From the NCBI GenBank assembly GCA_030592105.1, contig JAUVKE010000138.1, positions 1 to 6,965 of the forward strand: 6,965 bases of DNA, given 5' to 3'. The notes beneath the pieces were generated by a model that saw nothing but the letters and a program-made list of their open reading frames with translations, made no database searches and had not been told where the DNA came from. Position numbers and translations under genes: made by a program. This stretch comes from Desulfobacteraceae bacterium. Lineage in GTDB: Bacteria; Desulfobacterota; Desulfobacteria; Desulfobacterales; BuS5. This document shows, piece after piece, positions 5,175-6,965 of this stretch (positions are counted from its first letter, which is position 1; every line of letters begins with the position of its first letter).

Positions 5175-6485
5175 ATGGTAACATATGAATCTTTGATTTC
5201 AAGGGAAGAGAAAATAGCGATCATAGGCCTTGGGTATGTTGGTCTTCCTCTTGCTGTCTCTTTCTCGAATTATTTTGATGTCGTCGGATATGACATTGAT
5301 GAAAAAAGGATAAAACAACTTAAAGCAGGAATCGATAAAACTTTGGAGGTTTCGAAAAAAAGCCTGCTTGGTACAAAAATTAATTTTACAAATAATCCTA
5401 AAGAACTGTCTATGTGCAGGCTGATTATCATCGCAGTTCCCACACCCATTGATAAATACAGAATTCCTGATTTAGAACCCCTTGAAAGCTCTTCCAGAAT
5501 TGCGGGGGGGAATATGGTAAAGGGTTCATGCATTGTTTTCGAGTCCACAGTCTATCCAGGCGCCACCCAGGAGGTCTGCATACCTATTTTGGAGCAAGAA
5601 TCAGATTTGAAAATTGGAAAAGACTTTACTGTGGGGTATTCACCGGAGCGGATCAATCCTGGAGATAAAATCCATACCCTTGAAAAAATATTGAAAATTG
5701 TTTCCGGTTCAGATACCACGACCCTTAATCTCCTCTCCGACCTCTACGGAACCATCGTAAAAGCAGGGATACACAGAGCTTCTTCAATTAAGGTTGCGGA
5801 AGCGGCAAAGATTATAGAAAACACCCAGCGCGATCTGAATATAGCCTTGATGAACGAGCTTGCATTGATTTTTGATAAAATGGGAATAGATACCCTGGAG
5901 GTTCTTGAGGCTGCAGAAACAAAATGGAATTTCCTCCCATTTAAACCTGGACTGGTAGGGGGGCATTGCATAGGAGTCGATCCATATTATCTTACTTTTA
6001 AGGCTGAATCCATGGGGTATCATCCGGAAATGATACTGGCAGGGCGCAGGATAAACGATGGCATGGCAAAATATATTTCCGAACGTACTGTTAAAATGCT
6101 CATAAAAGCAGGTAAACAGGTGAGCAAAGCGAAAGTAGCAGTTCTCGGGCTCACATTTAAGGAGAATGTGCCGGATCTTAGAAACACCAAGGTGGTAGAT
6201 ATTATCTCCGAGTTAAAAGACTATGGCGTTGAAGTTATTGTAAATGACCCCCTTGCAGATCGGAGTGAAGCAAAAAAATATTATGGCATAGATATTGTCG
6301 GCATGGATGATCTGCCGGGTGTGGATGCCGTGATAATTGCTGTTATGCATGGTGAATATAAAAAAACAGGTCTTTTAAATATAACAAAACTCTGCTGCAG
6401 TACAGCCTCAATAATTCTTGATATTAAAGGCGGTTTTGGCGAAGATGCCGCAAAAATGGATAATATTTATTACTGGAGATTATAG
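5175..6485 (+). CDS. tviB: UDP-N-acetylhexosamine 6-dehydrogenase (TviB/WbpO family)
   Basis: The enzyme oxidises UDP-GlcNAc or UDP-GalNAc twice with NAD+ to give the uronic acid, a precursor for capsule, O-antigen or other surface polysaccharide. The 436-residue protein has an N-terminal Rossmann fold with KIAIIGLGYVGLPLA (13-27). The motif ESTVYPGATQEVC (123-135) and YSPERINPGDK (155-165) follow. The central helix KVAEAAKIIENTQRD (206-220) has the conserved Lys212. The catalytic Cys265 lies in GLVGGHCIGVDPYYL (259-273). A C-terminal UDP-binding domain contains GLTFKENVPDLRNTK. These segments resemble Vi-antigen TviB more than glucose-specific UDP-glucose dehydrogenases. GlcNAc versus GalNAc preference cannot be told. 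I chose the ATG at 5175 because AAGGGG (5164-5169) lies just upstream; a TTG at 5151 would add eight residues. It stands alone here, with no epimerase or glycosyltransferase in view. Confidence 0.93.
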   Translation: MVTYESLISREEKIAIIGLGYVGLPLAVSFSNYFDVVGYDIDEKRIKQLKAGIDKTLEVSKKSLLGTKINFTNNPKELSMCRLIIIAVPTPIDKYRIPDLEPLESSSRIAGGNMVKGSCIVFESTVYPGATQEVCIPILEQESDLKIGKDFTVGYSPERINPGDKIHTLEKILKIVSGSDTTTLNLLSDLYGTIVKAGIHRASSIKVAEAAKIIENTQRDLNIALMNELALIFDKMGIDTLEVLEAAETKWNFLPFKPGLVGGHCIGVDPYYLTFKAESMGYHPEMILAGRRINDGMAKYISERTVKMLIKAGKQVSKAKVAVLGLTFKENVPDLRNTKVVDIISELKDYGVEVIVNDPLADRSEAKKYYGIDIVGMDDLPGVDAVIIAVMHGEYKKTGLLNITKLCCSTASIILDIKGGFGEDAAKMDNIYYWRL

Positions 6486-6504
6486 GATTTAAGGGCTTGG
6501 TTTT

Positions 6505-6557
6505 ATATTGGGTCACTCAACCCTCATATCCCAAAATGGCCGAATTTAAAACCGGCC
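6505..6557 (+). other. Small hairpins downstream of the dehydrogenase gene
   Basis: GGGT (6510-6513) and ACCC (6520-6523) form a stem around CACTCA, extended outward by ATAT (6505-6508) and ATAT (6526-6529) after a bulge. TTGGG (6508-6512) could instead pair with CCCAA (6530-6534), so the two pairings exclude each other. A second stem follows: GGCCG (6538-6542) with CGGCC (6553-6557), loop of 10. Neither is followed directly by a T-run; a TTTTTT tract comes about 16 bases after the second stem. They may help end transcription after the dehydrogenase gene, but this is weak. Confidence 0.3.
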
Positions 6558-6715
6558 CAGGATTTAAAGCTGTTTTTTCAGGCAAAAGCAAAGGGGTGAA
6601 ACAAGTATAGATTATCAGATAAAGCTGAACAAAGAAAGACTGCCAGAAAGCATTTATAATTATTAAAATTAATAGTTGCAGGTTATAAATTATGGGGTAA
6701 ACACATTATTTCATT

Positions 6716-6733
6716 CCCACGCTTTGGTGCGGG
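6716..6733. repeat. REP-like imperfect stem-loop
   Basis: CCCACGC (6716-6722) and GTGCGGG (6727-6733) pair around TTTG with one A-C mismatch and one G-U pair. Together with the flanking TCATT it resembles a degenerate CATTCCCACGC...GCGTGGGAATG palindrome, a type of small repeat that recurs in many Proteobacteria genomes. Only one copy is seen in this window, so its repeat status is inferred from memory of the motif. Confidence 0.35.
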
Positions 6734-6752
6734 GGGCATAAGGGGTCACAAA

Positions 6753-6965
6753 ATGAAAATAGGTAACATCAAAATAGGAGTTCGTTTGTATTCTTTAATC
6801 AGTTTTATTGTATTACTTGCTATTATACTTGTAGGAATCGGCATTAACTGCATGGGAACAATAAATGATGGATTAAAAACAGTCTATTACGACAGGGTTG
6901 TCCCCCTTAAGGAATTAAAAGTAATTGTCGATCTTTAGCTGTAAATATTGTTGACACGGCTCATA
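6753..6965 (+). pseudogene. Methyl-accepting chemotaxis protein N-terminus, frameshifted and cut by the window edge
   Basis: The first 61 residues are a typical chemoreceptor start. A short basic lead (MKIGNIKIGVRLYS) precedes one transmembrane helix (about 14-33). The beginning of a periplasmic four-helix-bundle ligand domain follows (GLKTVYYDRVVPLKELKVIVDL). Frame 1 then meets TAG at 6936-6938. Reading on from 6938 in another frame gives AVNIVDTAH, which is the expected continuation (normally DLYAVNIVDTAHK) of this receptor class. A single base, most likely the last base of a Tyr codon, appears to be missing after TA at 6936-6937. AGGGG (6741-6745) is a good ribosome site seven bases before the ATG. 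The gene is therefore either a recent pseudogene or carries a sequencing error. The signalling domain lies beyond the window. Confidence 0.75.

Larger units (their letters stand above)
6486..6752. other. Non-coding spacer before the chemoreceptor
   Basis: This 267-bp stretch has no credible reading frame or tRNA-like fold. It contains the hairpins at 6505-6557, a TATAAT box (6655-6660) without a recognisable -35 partner, and a REP-like stem at 6716-6733. No clear sigma28-type or sigma54-type chemotaxis promoter was found by eye. Confidence 0.5.

Noticed and set aside
1..6965. CRISPR array, tRNA, rRNA, toxin-antitoxin or defence genes
   Set aside because: No regularly spaced repeats, cloverleaf-like segments or recognisable defence domains were seen on either strand. 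Minus-strand open frames are all short and lie antisense to well-supported genes.

Overview
This AT-rich window is bacterial chromosome. All its genes lie on the + strand, and most are housekeeping or small-molecule genes. The mix suggests an anaerobic or facultative Gram-negative bacterium, perhaps a member of the Desulfobacterota (Desulfobacteraceae-like). That mix is a TrpF-like barrel next to efp, a short phasin-like protein ahead of argJ, a stand-alone radical SAM enzyme, a UDP-HexNAc dehydrogenase and a chemoreceptor. The lineage is a guess from gene style, not proved by any marker here.

Layout. Bases 1-200 hold a roughly 195-bp imperfect palindrome that looks like a miniature mobile or dispersed element. 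Next comes a two-gene unit: a diverged phosphoribosylanthranilate isomerase-like protein (261-1067) and elongation factor P (1082-1642). A 279-bp spacer (1643-1921) carries candidate promoters and a set of inverted repeats. It leads into a compact unit of a phasin-like protein (1922-2203), argJ (2196-3383) and an S4-domain pseudouridine synthase (3390-4088). The first two overlap by 8 bp, and the last two are 6 bp apart. After 84 bp comes a radical SAM protein with an unusual cysteine spacing (4173-5048).

The next spacer (5049-5174) contains a second copy of one arm of the left-end palindrome, in inverted orientation, with 47 of 50 positions identical. It also holds a 7-bp hairpin just upstream of a TviB/WbpO-type UDP-N-acetylhexosamine 6-dehydrogenase (5175-6485). 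A 267-bp spacer with several small hairpins, one of them REP-like, precedes the start of a methyl-accepting chemotaxis protein. That reading frame is broken by what looks like a one-base deletion near 6937, and the gene runs off the right edge.

How the genes relate: argJ serves arginine biosynthesis, EF-P and the pseudouridine synthase serve the ribosome, and the dehydrogenase supplies uronic-acid sugars for surface polysaccharide. They do not form one pathway. I found no convincing new multi-gene system. The most unusual items are the dispersed palindromic repeat, the TrpF-like protein lacking its catalytic cysteine, the structured leader before the phasin-like gene, and the frameshifted chemoreceptor.
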